DNA of 64,000 bases from Rhizobium sp. Root482 (GTDB lineage Bacteria > Pseudomonadota > Alphaproteobacteria > Rhizobiales > Rhizobiaceae). The notes beneath the pieces were generated by a model, which had not been told where the DNA came from, did no database searches, and saw nothing but the letters and a program-made list of their open reading frames with translations. A program made the position numbers and the translations under genes. The stretch is from the NCBI RefSeq assembly GCF_001426565.1, contig NZ_LMFA01000012.1, positions 310,861 to 374,860 on the forward strand, read 5' to 3'. Positions 15,881-25,672 of this stretch are shown piece after piece (position 1 is the first letter of the stretch; each line of letters opens with the position of its first letter).

Positions 15881-18286
15881 TTGACGAAGATGGCGGAAGC
15901 GCAGCGGGGACGCGCAGCCGGCGGGCAGGTGCGACCAAAATTTCCGGGCTTTTCCGACCTGGAAAGAAACGTCATCCAGCACGCACGGATTTTTACCGAG
16001 CCGGCGGCCTTGCGCCTGGCACGCGCCGAGCCATTGCTGAAACGCTCCATCCCGGTCCTCATCACCGCCTTCCTGCTCGTCGTTGCCATTTCCCGCATCA
16101 GCGGCATCGTCATCGAACACGCACGCATGGAGGCAAGTGCGCGCCAGATAACCGTCCTTGCGGCGGCAACCGCAAGTGCAGCCCTGCAGGAAAATGGCAC
16201 TGCGCTGTTCGACAAATCGCAGAAATGGGAGGTCGAGCAGCGGCTGAACACCTTCCTGCCGTCGGACATGCTCGAGCCCGGCGCCTTCGTGCTGGCCGTC
16301 CGCAATGACGGGCGCGTCTTCGCCGGCACAGCCGAAAGCAGCGCCGGCTATACCGGGCGGACGCTGGCGACAGTGGCCCCCGAGGTCGCCGCATTCCAGT
16401 ATTTCGGCGAACGCTCGACGGTGATGAAGGCCTTTATCGGCGGCATCGAGCATATCGTCGCGCTGAGCCAGGTTCCGGGCGGGGCCGGCACCTTGATGGT
16501 CGCCAGTCCGTTGTCGCGCATCGAAAAACTTTGGCGCGACGAGGTGTCCCTGAACGTCACGCTGTTTGCCGGCATCTCCGCCATCCTGCTCGTCGTGCTC
16601 TACGCCTATTATATCCAGGCCAAGCGCGCCCGCGATGCCGACCAGATTTTCGCGGAATCGAACCTGCGCGTCGAAACGGCGCTGTCGCGTGGCCGCTGCG
16701 GCCTTTGGGATTTCGACATGCCGAACCGGCGCCTCTTCTGGTCGCGGTCGATGTATGAAATGCTCGGCATGTCGCCACAGGGCAATGTCATGTCTTTCGG
16801 CGATGCGGCACGGCTGATGCACCCGGACGACGGCAGCATCTACAAGGTCGCCCGCACCATCGCCAAGGGCGATGCCCGCCAGATCGACCAGATTTTCCGC
16901 ATGCGCCATGCCGATGGTCATTATGTCTGGCTACGCGCGCGTGCGCAGGTCATCCGCACCACGACCGGCCGCGTCCACCTGATCGGCATCGCCATGGACG
17001 TGACCGAGCAGCACCGGCTCGCCCAACGCTATGCGGAAGCCGACCAACGGCTTGCCGATGCTATCGAATGTACGTCCGAAGCCTTCGTCCTCTGGGACAA
17101 GAACGACCGATTGGTCATGTGCAACGCCCACTACCAGCAGGCCTATCAATTGCCCGACAGCGTACTGGTGCCCGGCACCGAACGCGCCGTCGTCAACGCG
17201 GCCGCGGCCCGGCCGATCATCGAGCGCCGTATTGCCGATCCCGACCGCTCCAATCACTCGCAGACATCGGAAGTCCAGCTTTCCGACCAGCGCTGGCTGC
17301 AGATCAACGATCGCAGGACCCGCGACGGCGGCATGGTCTCCGTCGGCACCGATATCACCCTGTTGAAGCGCCATCAGGTGCGATTGCGCGAATCCGAGCG
17401 ACGCCTGATGGCGACGATCGGGGACCTGTCGGCCTCGCGCATCACGCTGGAACGGCAAAAGGCCGAGCTTTCCGTTGCCAATGCCAATTACCAGGCGGAG
17501 AAAGAGCGCGCGGAGGCGGCAAACCGGGCGAAATCCGAGTTCCTCGCCAATATGTCGCACGAGTTGCGTACGCCACTGAATGCCATTCTCGGCTTCTCGG
17601 AAATCCTGCAGAACCAGATGTTCGGGCCGCTCGGCTCGGATAAATACGACGAATATTCCCACGATATCCACGACAGCGGCAAACATCTCCTCAACGTCAT
17701 CAACGACATTCTCGACATGTCGAAGATCGAGGCCGGGCAGATGCAGATCAATCGCGAGACGATCGATCTTGGGCCGTTGATCGAGGAGACGCTGCGCCTC
17801 ACCACCATACCGGCCGAACAGAAGAATATCTGCGTCGATCAGCGGATTTCATCGGGCCTGACGATTGTCGCCGACCGCCGGGCCATGAAGCAGGTGCTGC
17901 TCAATCTTCTGTCGAACGCCGTCAAGTTCACCAATGCGGGCGGCAGGATTTCGCTTCGCGCCCGCAAGGTGGCCGGCGCCGTGACGCTCACCATTGCCGA
18001 TACCGGCATTGGCATTCCGCGCGCCGCACTGCAGAAGATCGGCCAGCCTTTCGAGCAGGTGCAGAACCAGTATGCCAAGAGCAAGGGCGGTTCTGGCCTC
18101 GGCCTTGCCATCTCGCGATCGCTGACCAGCCTGCACGGCGGCTCGATGAAAATCCACTCGATCGAAAATGTCGGGACGATCATCTCGCTGCGCATCCCCG
18201 ATACCGGCCCGCGCGCGTGCCCAGGCCAACCGGCAGGCCGGACATTGCCCGTGACCGAGGAAAGTCAGCGCTTGACGGTCGCCTGA
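15881..18286 (+). CDS. pleC: PleC-type sensor histidine kinase/phosphatase
   Basis: An 801-aa membrane kinase of the PleC/DivJ/PdhS group that sets phosphorylation of DivK and PleD and so controls CtrA. Membrane segments at about 56-76 and 226-246 enclose a periplasmic domain. PAS domains follow at about 265-385 and 390-495, then a coiled coil. The HisKA domain has H560 in MSHELRTPLNAILGF, and the HATPase follows. The segment ILGFSEILQNQMFGPLG is typical of the PleC/DivJ group. Assignment as pleC rests on these features and on its place beside glnE, as I recall for S. meliloti pleC. The start is TTG at 15881 with GAGG upstream; ATG at 15890 is an alternative. Its 3' end overlaps glnE by 22 bp. 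Confidence 0.8.
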   Translation: MTKMAEAQRGRAAGGQVRPKFPGFSDLERNVIQHARIFTEPAALRLARAEPLLKRSIPVLITAFLLVVAISRISGIVIEHARMEASARQITVLAAATASAALQENGTALFDKSQKWEVEQRLNTFLPSDMLEPGAFVLAVRNDGRVFAGTAESSAGYTGRTLATVAPEVAAFQYFGERSTVMKAFIGGIEHIVALSQVPGGAGTLMVASPLSRIEKLWRDEVSLNVTLFAGISAILLVVLYAYYIQAKRARDADQIFAESNLRVETALSRGRCGLWDFDMPNRRLFWSRSMYEMLGMSPQGNVMSFGDAARLMHPDDGSIYKVARTIAKGDARQIDQIFRMRHADGHYVWLRARAQVIRTTTGRVHLIGIAMDVTEQHRLAQRYAEADQRLADAIECTSEAFVLWDKNDRLVMCNAHYQQAYQLPDSVLVPGTERAVVNAAAARPIIERRIADPDRSNHSQTSEVQLSDQRWLQINDRRTRDGGMVSVGTDITLLKRHQVRLRESERRLMATIGDLSASRITLERQKAELSVANANYQAEKERAEAANRAKSEFLANMSHELRTPLNAILGFSEILQNQMFGPLGSDKYDEYSHDIHDSGKHLLNVINDILDMSKIEAGQMQINRETIDLGPLIEETLRLTTIPAEQKNICVDQRISSGLTIVADRRAMKQVLLNLLSNAVKFTNAGGRISLRARKVAGAVTLTIADTGIGIPRAALQKIGQPFEQVQNQYAKSKGGSGLGLAISRSLTSLHGGSMKIHSIENVGTIISLRIPDTGPRACPGQPAGRTLPVTEESQRLTVA

Positions 18287-21222
18287 AAAATACGCCGCAC
18301 GGCCTTCGAGAGCCGGCGGACTTCCGCTTCCAGCACCTTGATATCAGGCGCATCGCCTGCCCGGCAGAGCAGGTCGATCAGCCCCGCCGGCGCATCCTTC
18401 GGCTCCAGATCGCCCTCGATGCACAGACGCACGATCTGCGACAGATTGGTGAACAGGGCCAGCCCTTGCTGCACCGTATCGAGGTCGCTGGCATCGAGCA
18501 GCAGCGGCCCCAGTCTCGCCAGCACATCGGCGGTCGACATGCCGCCGGCCGGCACGTCGATGCCCTGCGCCGGCGCGATCAGCGCAAGATATTGAGCGAT
18601 GAACTCGATATCGACGAGCCCGCCCGGAATGAGCTTGAAATCCCAGAGGTCGCTGGGCGGCTTTTCCTTGTCGATCAGCCCGCGCATCTCGGCAACATCG
18701 GCTGCGACCTTCGGCACGTCACGGCGCTGCTCGAGGATGTCGCGGATGATCGCATCCACCTGCGCCATCAGGCTCTGATCGCCGCAGAGCGCGCGGGCGC
18801 GGGTCAGCGCCATGTGCTCCCAGGTCCAGGCCTCCTCGCGCTGGTATTTCTCGAAGGCATTGATGCGCGTCGCCACCGGCCCCTTATTGCCGGAAGGCCG
18901 CAGCCGCATATCGACTTCGTAAAGCACGCCTTCGGCGGTGGGCGCGGAAAGGGCCGCGATCAGCCTCTGCGTCACCCGGGTGAAATAACGGGTGGAATCG
19001 AGCGGCTTGGCGCCGTCGGATTCGGTTGCCCCGTCGTCATGATCGTAAAGCAGGATGATATCCACATCGGATCCGGCCGTCAGTTCGTGACTGCCGAGCT
19101 TGCCCATGCCGATCACCGCCACCCGGCCGCCGGCAAATTTTCCGTGCGCCGTCTCGATTTCGCCAAGGACGGCGCCCAGCGCCGAGGCGAGAATGAGGTC
19201 GGCCAAATCCGTAAAGGCGTGCCCCGCCTGGATGCCGGTGATCACCCCCGTCAAAAGCCGGATGCCGATCAGGAAACGCTGTTCGGAAGCGATGATGCGC
19301 AGCCGGTCGAGGATATCCTCGTAGTGACGCGCGCCGGAAAGCAGACCGGAAATGCGCTCGGCCAGATGGTCGCGTGTCGGCAGTTCGGCAAGCAGGCTCG
19401 GGTCGAGCATTCCGTCGAACACATGCGGCCGGTCGGCAATGATGTCGGCCAGCCGCGGTGCGGAGGACATGATGTTGACGATCAGGGAAAGCAGCCCCGG
19501 ATTGTTGCCGAGCAGCGAGAAAAGCTGGATGCCGGCCGGTAATCCTGCGATAAAATGATCGAACCGCAGCAGCGCCTCGTCGGCGCGCTTGTTCTCGCCA
19601 AACACGCTTAGAAGCTGCGGCGTCAATTCCGTCAGCCGCTCGCGCGCCTCCACCGATTGCGTCGCCCTGTAGCGGCCGTAATGCCAGGTGCGAATGATCC
19701 TCGAAATGTCCTGCGGTCGCGCAAAGCCCAGTTTCCGCAGCGTTTCCAAGGTGTCGGGATCGTCATTTTGCCCGGTGAAAACGAGGTTTCCGGCCTCGGT
19801 GGAAAGCTTCGCCTCCTGTTCGAAAAGCTGGGCATAGCGTCGTTCCACCGTCTTGAGCAGGCGCGACAGTTCGGCCGAGAAAGCCGCCGTGTCGGCAAAT
19901 CCCATCATATAGGCAATACGCTTCAGTTCAGCCTCGGTGGTTGGCAAGACATGGGTCTGCTCGTCCCGGACCATCTGAATCCGGTGCTCGACATCGCGCA
20001 GGAACCAGTAGGCGGAAACCAGTTCCTCGGCCGTCTTGGTATCGATCCATTTCGCCCGCGCCAGTCCGCGCAGCATCGGCTCGGTCGCCCGCAACCGGAG
20101 GTCCGGCATCCGCCCGCCGGCGATCAGTTGCTGGGTCTGGACGAAGAACTCGATTTCCCGGATGCCGCCACGGCCAAGCTTGATATTGTGGCCCTTCACC
20201 GCGATTTCGCCATGCCCCTTATGGGCGTGGATCTGGCGCTTGATCGAATGAATATCGGCAATCGCCGCATAGTCGAGATATTTGCGGAACATGAATGGGG
20301 TGAGTTCGCGCAGGAAGGCCTCGCCGGCGGCGATGTCGCCGGCCATGGCGCGTGCCTTGATGAAGGCCGCCCGCTCCCAGTTCTGGCCCCTGCTCTCGTA
20401 ATAGAGCATGGCCGCGTCCACCGAAATGGCGAGCGGCGTTGCGCCGGGATCGGGACGCAGGCGCAGGTCCGTGCGGAAGACATAGCCGTCGCCGGTGCGC
20501 TCCTGCAGGATGCGGATCAGGCGGCGCAGCAGCCGGGCAAAGGTTTCCGGCGCATCGTCCGGGGCAAGGATCAGCGGCGCCTGCGGATCGTAAAAGACAA
20601 CGAGGTCGATATCGGAGGAATAGTTGAGTTCGAAGGCACCGAGCTTTCCCATGCCGAGAACCACGACGCCCGAACGCCGGCTCGGATTGCCCACATCGAC
20701 GACGTTGAGCTTGCCGCCGTCATGGGCACCAAGCAACAGGTGGTCGATCGCGGCCGATACGGCGGCATCGGCGAAATCGCTGAGCCATTTTGTCGTTTCG
20801 CGGGCATCGAAAAGCTTCGACAGGTCGGCAAGCGCAATGGCAAAGGCGATGTCCCGCTTGGCCTGCCTGAGGCGCGTCATGATCTCGGCGTCCGATAAGG
20901 GCTTGCCCGGCTCATCGCCTCTCCAGGCGCCCCGCGCCGCGTCGATACGGGTCTTGAGATAGGGAATGATCGGTTCTTCCAGCGCCCGGGCCAGTAGGGG
21001 CGGATGCGCGACGGCGGTGTCGCGCAGATAGGGCGAAAGCGAAAAGGCTGCGACGATGAAGTCCTTCAGCGGCGTCTCGCCGGCCACAAGCGTCGCAATC
21101 TGCGGATGAGCCTTTGCCATGTCCTTCAGGCTGGACAGAACGGATTTGGCATCCGTCTGGCTCATCGGCCGGATCGCGCAGGCGCCGATTTGCGCAAGGC
21201 GGCGTTCGTCTGGCTTGGTCAT
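18265..21222 (-). CDS. glnE: Bifunctional glutamine synthetase adenylyltransferase/adenylyl-removing enzyme
   Basis: A 985-aa enzyme that adds AMP to and removes it from glutamine synthetase according to nitrogen status. It has two nucleotidyltransferase domains, each with the Gly-rich and Asp-x-Asp signature: GMGKLGAFELNYSSDIDLV in the N-terminal half (deadenylylation) and GMGKLGSHELTAGSDVDII in the C-terminal half (adenylylation). The length is normal. GGAGGG precedes the ATG. It lies 37 bp after the sensor kinase stop, so it is probably the last gene of a degP-regulator-kinase-glnE transcript. It converges with and slightly overlaps pleC. Confidence 0.95.
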   Translation of the reverse strand: MTKPDERRLAQIGACAIRPMSQTDAKSVLSSLKDMAKAHPQIATLVAGETPLKDFIVAAFSLSPYLRDTAVAHPPLLARALEEPIIPYLKTRIDAARGAWRGDEPGKPLSDAEIMTRLRQAKRDIAFAIALADLSKLFDARETTKWLSDFADAAVSAAIDHLLLGAHDGGKLNVVDVGNPSRRSGVVVLGMGKLGAFELNYSSDIDLVVFYDPQAPLILAPDDAPETFARLLRRLIRILQERTGDGYVFRTDLRLRPDPGATPLAISVDAAMLYYESRGQNWERAAFIKARAMAGDIAAGEAFLRELTPFMFRKYLDYAAIADIHSIKRQIHAHKGHGEIAVKGHNIKLGRGGIREIEFFVQTQQLIAGGRMPDLRLRATEPMLRGLARAKWIDTKTAEELVSAYWFLRDVEHRIQMVRDEQTHVLPTTEAELKRIAYMMGFADTAAFSAELSRLLKTVERRYAQLFEQEAKLSTEAGNLVFTGQNDDPDTLETLRKLGFARPQDISRIIRTWHYGRYRATQSVEARERLTELTPQLLSVFGENKRADEALLRFDHFIAGLPAGIQLFSLLGNNPGLLSLIVNIMSSAPRLADIIADRPHVFDGMLDPSLLAELPTRDHLAERISGLLSGARHYEDILDRLRIIASEQRFLIGIRLLTGVITGIQAGHAFTDLADLILASALGAVLGEIETAHGKFAGGRVAVIGMGKLGSHELTAGSDVDIILLYDHDDGATESDGAKPLDSTRYFTRVTQRLIAALSAPTAEGVLYEVDMRLRPSGNKGPVATRINAFEKYQREEAWTWEHMALTRARALCGDQSLMAQVDAIIRDILEQRRDVPKVAADVAEMRGLIDKEKPPSDLWDFKLIPGGLVDIEFIAQYLALIAPAQGIDVPAGGMSTADVLARLGPLLLDASDLDTVQQGLALFTNLSQIVRLCIEGDLEPKDAPAGLIDLLCRAGDAPDIKVLEAEVRRLSKAVRRIFQATVKR

Positions 21223-21259
21223 GGTCCCTCCCCGCCCGGTCTGCGGCTCTCTATGCCTA

Positions 21260-22669
21260 TCAGGCCGACGGCGGAGGGAAAACCATGCTGATCGTCAAAC
21301 CACGATTGTTTTGCGCCTCCGACACCGTATCGGCCAGTTCCAGCGATCCGCGGTGCATCTCCATCACCGCCTCGACCAGCGCCAGTCCCAGGCCGGTTCC
21401 CGGCTTCGTGCGGCTCTCGTCCAGCCGCACGAAGCGCTCCACCACGCCGGCACGCTTGTCGGCGGGAATGCCGGGGCCGTGATCGGCCACCGAAAGCATG
21501 ATCCCGTCATCGCCAGGAACGAGGCTGACCTTGATCGATGGATCGTCGCCGCCCTCGGCATATTTTATGGCATTGTCGATAAGGTTGCCCAATGCCTGGC
21601 CGATCAGTTCCCGATTGCCCGAGACGCAAATACCGGGATCGATCGCAGCCTCCAGCCTCAGGGCCTGTTCCTCGGCCACCGGCTCGTAAAGCTCGACGCA
21701 ATCCCCGGCGATCTGCGAGAGATCGACGAGGTTCATCTCGGCTGCCGCCGCGCCCGCCTCGACCCGCGAGATCATCAGAAGGGCGTTGAAGGTGCGGATC
21801 AACTGGTCGGATTCCCCGATGATCTCCTCGAGCGAGGTGCGATAGCCGGTATTGGTCGCCTTGTGCGCCAGCGCCGCCTCGGCCTTGTTGCGCAGCCGGG
21901 TGAGCGGTGTCTTCAGGTCATGGGCGATATTGTCGGAAACCTGCCGAAGTCCCTCGTTCAGCTTTTCGATCCGCCCGAGCATGGCGTTCAGCGATTCCGA
22001 CAATCGATCGAACTCGTCGCCGGAACCGCTCATCGGCAATCGCTGGGAAAGATCGCCGGCCATGATCCTCGTGCTGGCATCCGACATGCGGTCGATCCGC
22101 TTCAGCGCATTGCGGCCGATGGCAAACCAGATGATCAGCGCTCCAAGCCCCATGATGCCAAGCGCGACCATAAGAGCCTGGCGCACCAGCACGCGAAATT
22201 TTTCTGGCTCCTGCAGGTCGCGGCCGACGAGGATACGCAGGCCGTTGTCCAGAACCAGCACATGCGCCAGCGCCACATGGCTGTCTTTTCGGCTTTCGTC
22301 GGTATAGCGCTGATAACGGAAGGGCTCGTCCGTCCATCCCTCCCGGTCCAGAAAACCCGGCTGCAGCGAGGCGACGTTGCCGGCAAGGATCTCGCCCGTC
22401 GGCCCGGCGATGACATAGAGATTGGCGCCCGGCTGGCGGGCACGGCGCTCCAGCGCGCGCAGCAGGCCGTTCACGCCGGCCCTTGCGTAGATGTTCTCGA
22501 TCTGCGCCACTTCGGCGGTCACCGCGTCGCGCGTCTGCTGCTGCAGGAGCCCCTCCGACATGGCTGTGACATAGAATACCAGGAAGGCCGCGCAGAGCGA
22601 GAAAAGCAGGAGATAGAGCGCCGAAAGGCGAAAGGCCGTGGTGCGGAAGAGGACGCGCAGCCGGTTCAT
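21260..22669 (-). CDS. Sensor histidine kinase (HAMP, HisKA)
   Basis: A 469-aa classical membrane kinase. Transmembrane segments at about 15-36 and 165-185 flank a periplasmic sensor of about 125 residues. HAMP follows at about 187-240, then the dimerisation helix with H250 in DNIAHDLKTPLTRLRN, and a HATPase domain with DHGPGIP and GTGLGLALV. Its start overlaps the stop of the response regulator by 4 bp (ATGA), so the two are translationally coupled. It is sandwiched between the degP/regulator genes and glnE. The signal is unknown; association with DegP suggests an envelope stimulus. Confidence 0.9.
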   Translation of the reverse strand: MNRLRVLFRTTAFRLSALYLLLFSLCAAFLVFYVTAMSEGLLQQQTRDAVTAEVAQIENIYARAGVNGLLRALERRARQPGANLYVIAGPTGEILAGNVASLQPGFLDREGWTDEPFRYQRYTDESRKDSHVALAHVLVLDNGLRILVGRDLQEPEKFRVLVRQALMVALGIMGLGALIIWFAIGRNALKRIDRMSDASTRIMAGDLSQRLPMSGSGDEFDRLSESLNAMLGRIEKLNEGLRQVSDNIAHDLKTPLTRLRNKAEAALAHKATNTGYRTSLEEIIGESDQLIRTFNALLMISRVEAGAAAAEMNLVDLSQIAGDCVELYEPVAEEQALRLEAAIDPGICVSGNRELIGQALGNLIDNAIKYAEGGDDPSIKVSLVPGDDGIMLSVADHGPGIPADKRAGVVERFVRLDESRTKPGTGLGLALVEAVMEMHRGSLELADTVSEAQNNRGLTISMVFPPPSA

Positions 22670-23355
22670 GGAGAGGGGCGGTCCTCGTCCTTGATCATAT
22701 ACCCGGCGCCGCGCACCGTGCGCAGCAGCGGCTGGTCGAAATCCTTCTCGATCTTGGAGCGCAGCCGCGACACATGGACGTCGATCACATTGGTCTGCGG
22801 ATCGAAATGGTAATCCCAGACATTTTCGAGCAGCATGGTGCGCGTCACCACCTGGCCGGCATTCTTCATCAGATATTCCAGAAGCCTGAATTCGCGCGGC
22901 TGCAGCGGCACCTCCCGCCCCTGCCGGCGCACCGTATGCGACAGCCGGTCGAGTTCGAGGTCGCCGACCCGGTAGACCATGTCCTGTTCGGGCGTGCCCT
23001 TGCGGCGGCCCAGCACTTCGACGCGCGCCAAAAGTTCGTTGAAGGCGTAGGGTTTCGGCAAATAGTCGTCGCCGCCGGCGCGCAGGCCCGTCACCCGGTC
23101 GTCGACCTGGCCCAGCGCCGAGAGAATGAGCACCGGCGTATGGATGCCCTTGTGGCGCAGTTCGGTGATCACCGAAAGCCCGTCGCGGCGTGGCAGCATC
23201 CGGTCGATGACGAGCACGTCGTAGTTGTTTTCGCTCGCCATGAACAGTCCGCTCTCGCCGTCGCTGGCGTGATCGGAGACGATACCGGTCTCGCGAAAAG
23301 CCTTGGCCAGGTAGGCGGCGGCCTCAATGTCATCTTCGATAATCAGAATCTTCAT
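22666..23355 (-). CDS. OmpR-family response regulator
   Basis: A 229-aa two-domain regulator: receiver (residues 1 to about 120; acidic pocket E7/D8/D9, phosphoacceptor D51 in VLVIDRMLPRRDGL) and OmpR/PhoB winged helix (about 130-225, VSRLRSKIEK). The start at 23355 (MKILIIEDD) fits the family; ATG at 23367 (MVTRMKILI) is an alternative. It is the partner of the kinase it overlaps by 4 bp. The degP stop lies about 150 bp upstream on the same strand, so degP and this system may be co-transcribed, with degP a possible target. Confidence 0.9.
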   Translation of the reverse strand: MKILIIEDDIEAAAYLAKAFRETGIVSDHASDGESGLFMASENNYDVLVIDRMLPRRDGLSVITELRHKGIHTPVLILSALGQVDDRVTGLRAGGDDYLPKPYAFNELLARVEVLGRRKGTPEQDMVYRVGDLELDRLSHTVRRQGREVPLQPREFRLLEYLMKNAGQVVTRTMLLENVWDYHFDPQTNVIDVHVSRLRSKIEKDFDQPLLRTVRGAGYMIKDEDRPSP

Positions 23356-23509
23356 ACGCGTGACCATAGCCCTGCATCCGTATGTTCGACAACCGGTCTG
23401 GCTGCGGGAAACCACGCCTCGCCGCCTGTTAGAAGCGCGCGGGCCTGAAAACAGCAGGCGCCGCGAAACCGTCAGGTCACGCGACGCCCGTCTTTGTCTG
23501 CCGGAAGCC

Positions 23510-25063
23510 TTAGCCCTGGCTGATCGGCAGTGCTACGAAGCGGCTGCCATTCTCGGTTTCGATCTGGAACAGCGCCTTGGTGCGGCCGTCCTTCTTCGCA
23601 GTATCGATCACACCGAGGATATCGTCCGCCGAGCCGACCTCCTTGTTGTTGACCGAGACGATCTTCTGGCCTTCCTTCAGCCCGCGCTCGCTGGCCTCGG
23701 AATCCGGATCGACGGAGACGATGGCGACGCCTTGGCCGTCGTCGGCCGGCGAAACCGTAACGCCGAGATCGGCAAGCGCCTTCTCGCTTGAGGGCTGGGC
23801 CTCCTCTTCCTGCTGGTCGGTGCCGGCAGAAGCCTGCGTCGTGTCATCCGGCAGTTCGCCGATTTCCAACTTGACGGTCTCGGACTTTCCGTCACGCCAG
23901 AGTGCGACGTCGACCTTGGTACCCGGGCGCAGGCTGGCGATCTTGCGGGCCAGTTCGCGCGGCCCCTTGACCGTATCGCCATTGACGGCGGTGATGACGT
24001 CGCCCTTCTCGATGCCGGCCTTTTCGCCCGGAGAGCCTTCCTGCGGCTCGACGACGAGAGCACCGCCTGCCTCGGCAAGTCCAAGCGATTCGGCGACATC
24101 CTTGTCGACCGGCTGGATCTGCACGCCGAGCCAGCCACGGGAGACCTCGCCGTTCTTCATCAGGTCGGCAACCACGTCCTTGGCGACAGACGAGGAAATC
24201 GCAAATGCGATGCCGACATTGCCGCCGGAGGGCGAGAAGATCGCAGTGTTGATGCCAACTACTTCACCGTTGAGATTGAAGGTGGGGCCGCCGGAATTGC
24301 CGCGGTTCACCGCCGCATCCACCTGCAGATAGTCATCATAGGGACCTGAGCCGATATCGCGGCCACGCGCCGAGATGATGCCGGCGGTCACGGTGCCGCC
24401 CAGGCCGAACGGATTGCCGACGGCAACCACCCAGTCGCCTACACGAACCTTGCTGTCATCAGCGAAGGTGACATAGGAGAATTTGCGCTTGCCATCCACC
24501 TTCAGCACGGCAAGGTCGGTCCGGCTATCCTTGCCGACCAGCTTGGCGTCGAGCTCGGTGCCATCGGTGAGGATCACGGTAAAGGCGGAACCGTCGGAGA
24601 CGACGTGATTGTTGGTAACCACATAGCCGTCTTCGGAAATGAAGAAGCCGGAGCCCTGCGAGGTCGGGCGAAGACGGCCCGGCTTGTCGTCGCGGCGTCC
24701 GTGGCCGCGCTCGGCGCGGTCGCCGTCCGGTCCACCGAATTCCTTGAAGAAGCGCTTCAGCGGGTGATCGTCGGGAAGCTCATCGAAGCCGCGGCCGCCG
24801 AAATCGAAGGAGAAGCCGTTGCCGGAGGTCTTGTCCGGAGCTTCGCGGGACTGGACGCGCACGGAAACAACCGCCGGGGAAACCGCATCGACGACATCCG
24901 CGAAGCTGGGAACCTGCGGCGCTTCGATCCTTACCGCGTCGGCAAAGGAGTTGGTGACGGCAGCGGGGATGCCGGTCGTCAGCATCACGGCCGCGAGACC
25001 CGCGACGGTCGATGTTTTCAGAACGGTCTTGAGGGAGGGACGAAGTGCGTTTGTCTTGAACAT
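23510..25063 (-). CDS. degP: DegP/HtrA-type periplasmic serine protease
   Basis: A 517-aa Do-family protease/chaperone that degrades misfolded envelope proteins. A long signal region ends near residue 42. The trypsin-like domain has the triad H153 (NNHVVSDG), D183 (RTDLAVLK) and S257 (GNSGGPT). Two PDZ domains follow at about 300-390 and 420-515. The insert at about 75-135 (acidic/basic, Gly-rich) is the usual LA loop region. It heads a minus-strand series of regulator, kinase and glnE genes. I did not find a clear heat-shock or RpoE-type promoter upstream. Confidence 0.95.
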   Translation of the reverse strand: MFKTNALRPSLKTVLKTSTVAGLAAVMLTTGIPAAVTNSFADAVRIEAPQVPSFADVVDAVSPAVVSVRVQSREAPDKTSGNGFSFDFGGRGFDELPDDHPLKRFFKEFGGPDGDRAERGHGRRDDKPGRLRPTSQGSGFFISEDGYVVTNNHVVSDGSAFTVILTDGTELDAKLVGKDSRTDLAVLKVDGKRKFSYVTFADDSKVRVGDWVVAVGNPFGLGGTVTAGIISARGRDIGSGPYDDYLQVDAAVNRGNSGGPTFNLNGEVVGINTAIFSPSGGNVGIAFAISSSVAKDVVADLMKNGEVSRGWLGVQIQPVDKDVAESLGLAEAGGALVVEPQEGSPGEKAGIEKGDVITAVNGDTVKGPRELARKIASLRPGTKVDVALWRDGKSETVKLEIGELPDDTTQASAGTDQQEEEAQPSSEKALADLGVTVSPADDGQGVAIVSVDPDSEASERGLKEGQKIVSVNNKEVGSADDILGVIDTAKKDGRTKALFQIETENGSRFVALPISQG

Positions 25064-25198
25064 CGGTTTTGCCTTTTCTCTTCACTGTCCGGGACTGATC
25101 TAGGACCAGCCGATGGGAAAGAAATAGGCCAATGCACCTTACTGACGCGTGTCCGTTAAATGAAACTTTGGTAATGTTGAACGCCGGTGGCCGCCTGG

Positions 25199-25672
25199 CT
25201 ACCGCCGGCTCTGCTCATCTTCCGAAAGTACCGCATCCAGCCGCGCCTGTTCCTCCGGTGTGAGGTTGGTTCCAACCTCCTTGCCGGTCCTCCTTCGCGC
25301 CGAAACCACCATGACCGATGCACCGGCAAGAAACAGCAGCAGGGGCGCACCCCAGAGGATCAGCGTCTTCGTCTCGAAGCGCGGCTTGAGCAGGACGAAT
25401 TCGCCATAGCGCGACACGACATAGTCGATGACGGCGTCGTCGCTGTCGCCATTCTCCAACCGCTCGCGCACGAGCAGGCGCAGGTCCTTGGCAAGCTCGG
25501 CATTGGAATCGTCGATCGACTGGTTCTGGCACACCATGCAGCGCAGTTGCGCCGAGAGCGCGCGCGCCCTTGCCTCGAGCGCCGGATCGGCCAGCACCTC
25601 GTCGGGATTGACGGCGAATGCCGGCCAGGCACAGGCCAGCATCGCGAGGATCAGCAGGCTCCGCCGGATCAT
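25199..25672 (-). CDS. cycL: Cytochrome c maturation protein CcmH/CycL
   Basis: A 157-aa periplasm-facing, membrane-anchored thiol protein that keeps apocytochrome c cysteines reduced for haem attachment. A signal peptide (about 1-20) precedes the redox motif C45-M-V-C48 in [20 protein letters not shown] single C-terminal membrane helix lies at about 100-122. The true start at 25672 overlaps the cycK stop by 4 bp. It is the last gene of cyc[17 protein letters not shown] tail lies on the cytoplasmic side. Confidence 0.95.
   Translation of the reverse strand: MIRRSLLILAMLACAWPAFAVNPDEVLADPALEARARALSAQLRCMVCQNQSIDDSNAELAKDLRLLVRERLENGDSDDAVIDYVVSRYGEFVLLKPRFETKTLILWGAPLLLFLAGASVMVVSARRRTGKEVGTNLTPEEQARLDAVLSEDEQSRR

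Noticed and set aside
15881-18286. Naming the kinase DivJ or PdhS instead of PleC
   Set aside because: A large periplasmic domain between two helices and the place beside glnE favour PleC; the short-loop kinase at 53144 fits DivJ better. Confirmation needs a tree of the family.
18217-19542. 441-codon plus-strand frame following pleC
   Set aside because: Antisense of glnE, whose two nucleotidyltransferase signatures are intact; the frame itself has no domain.
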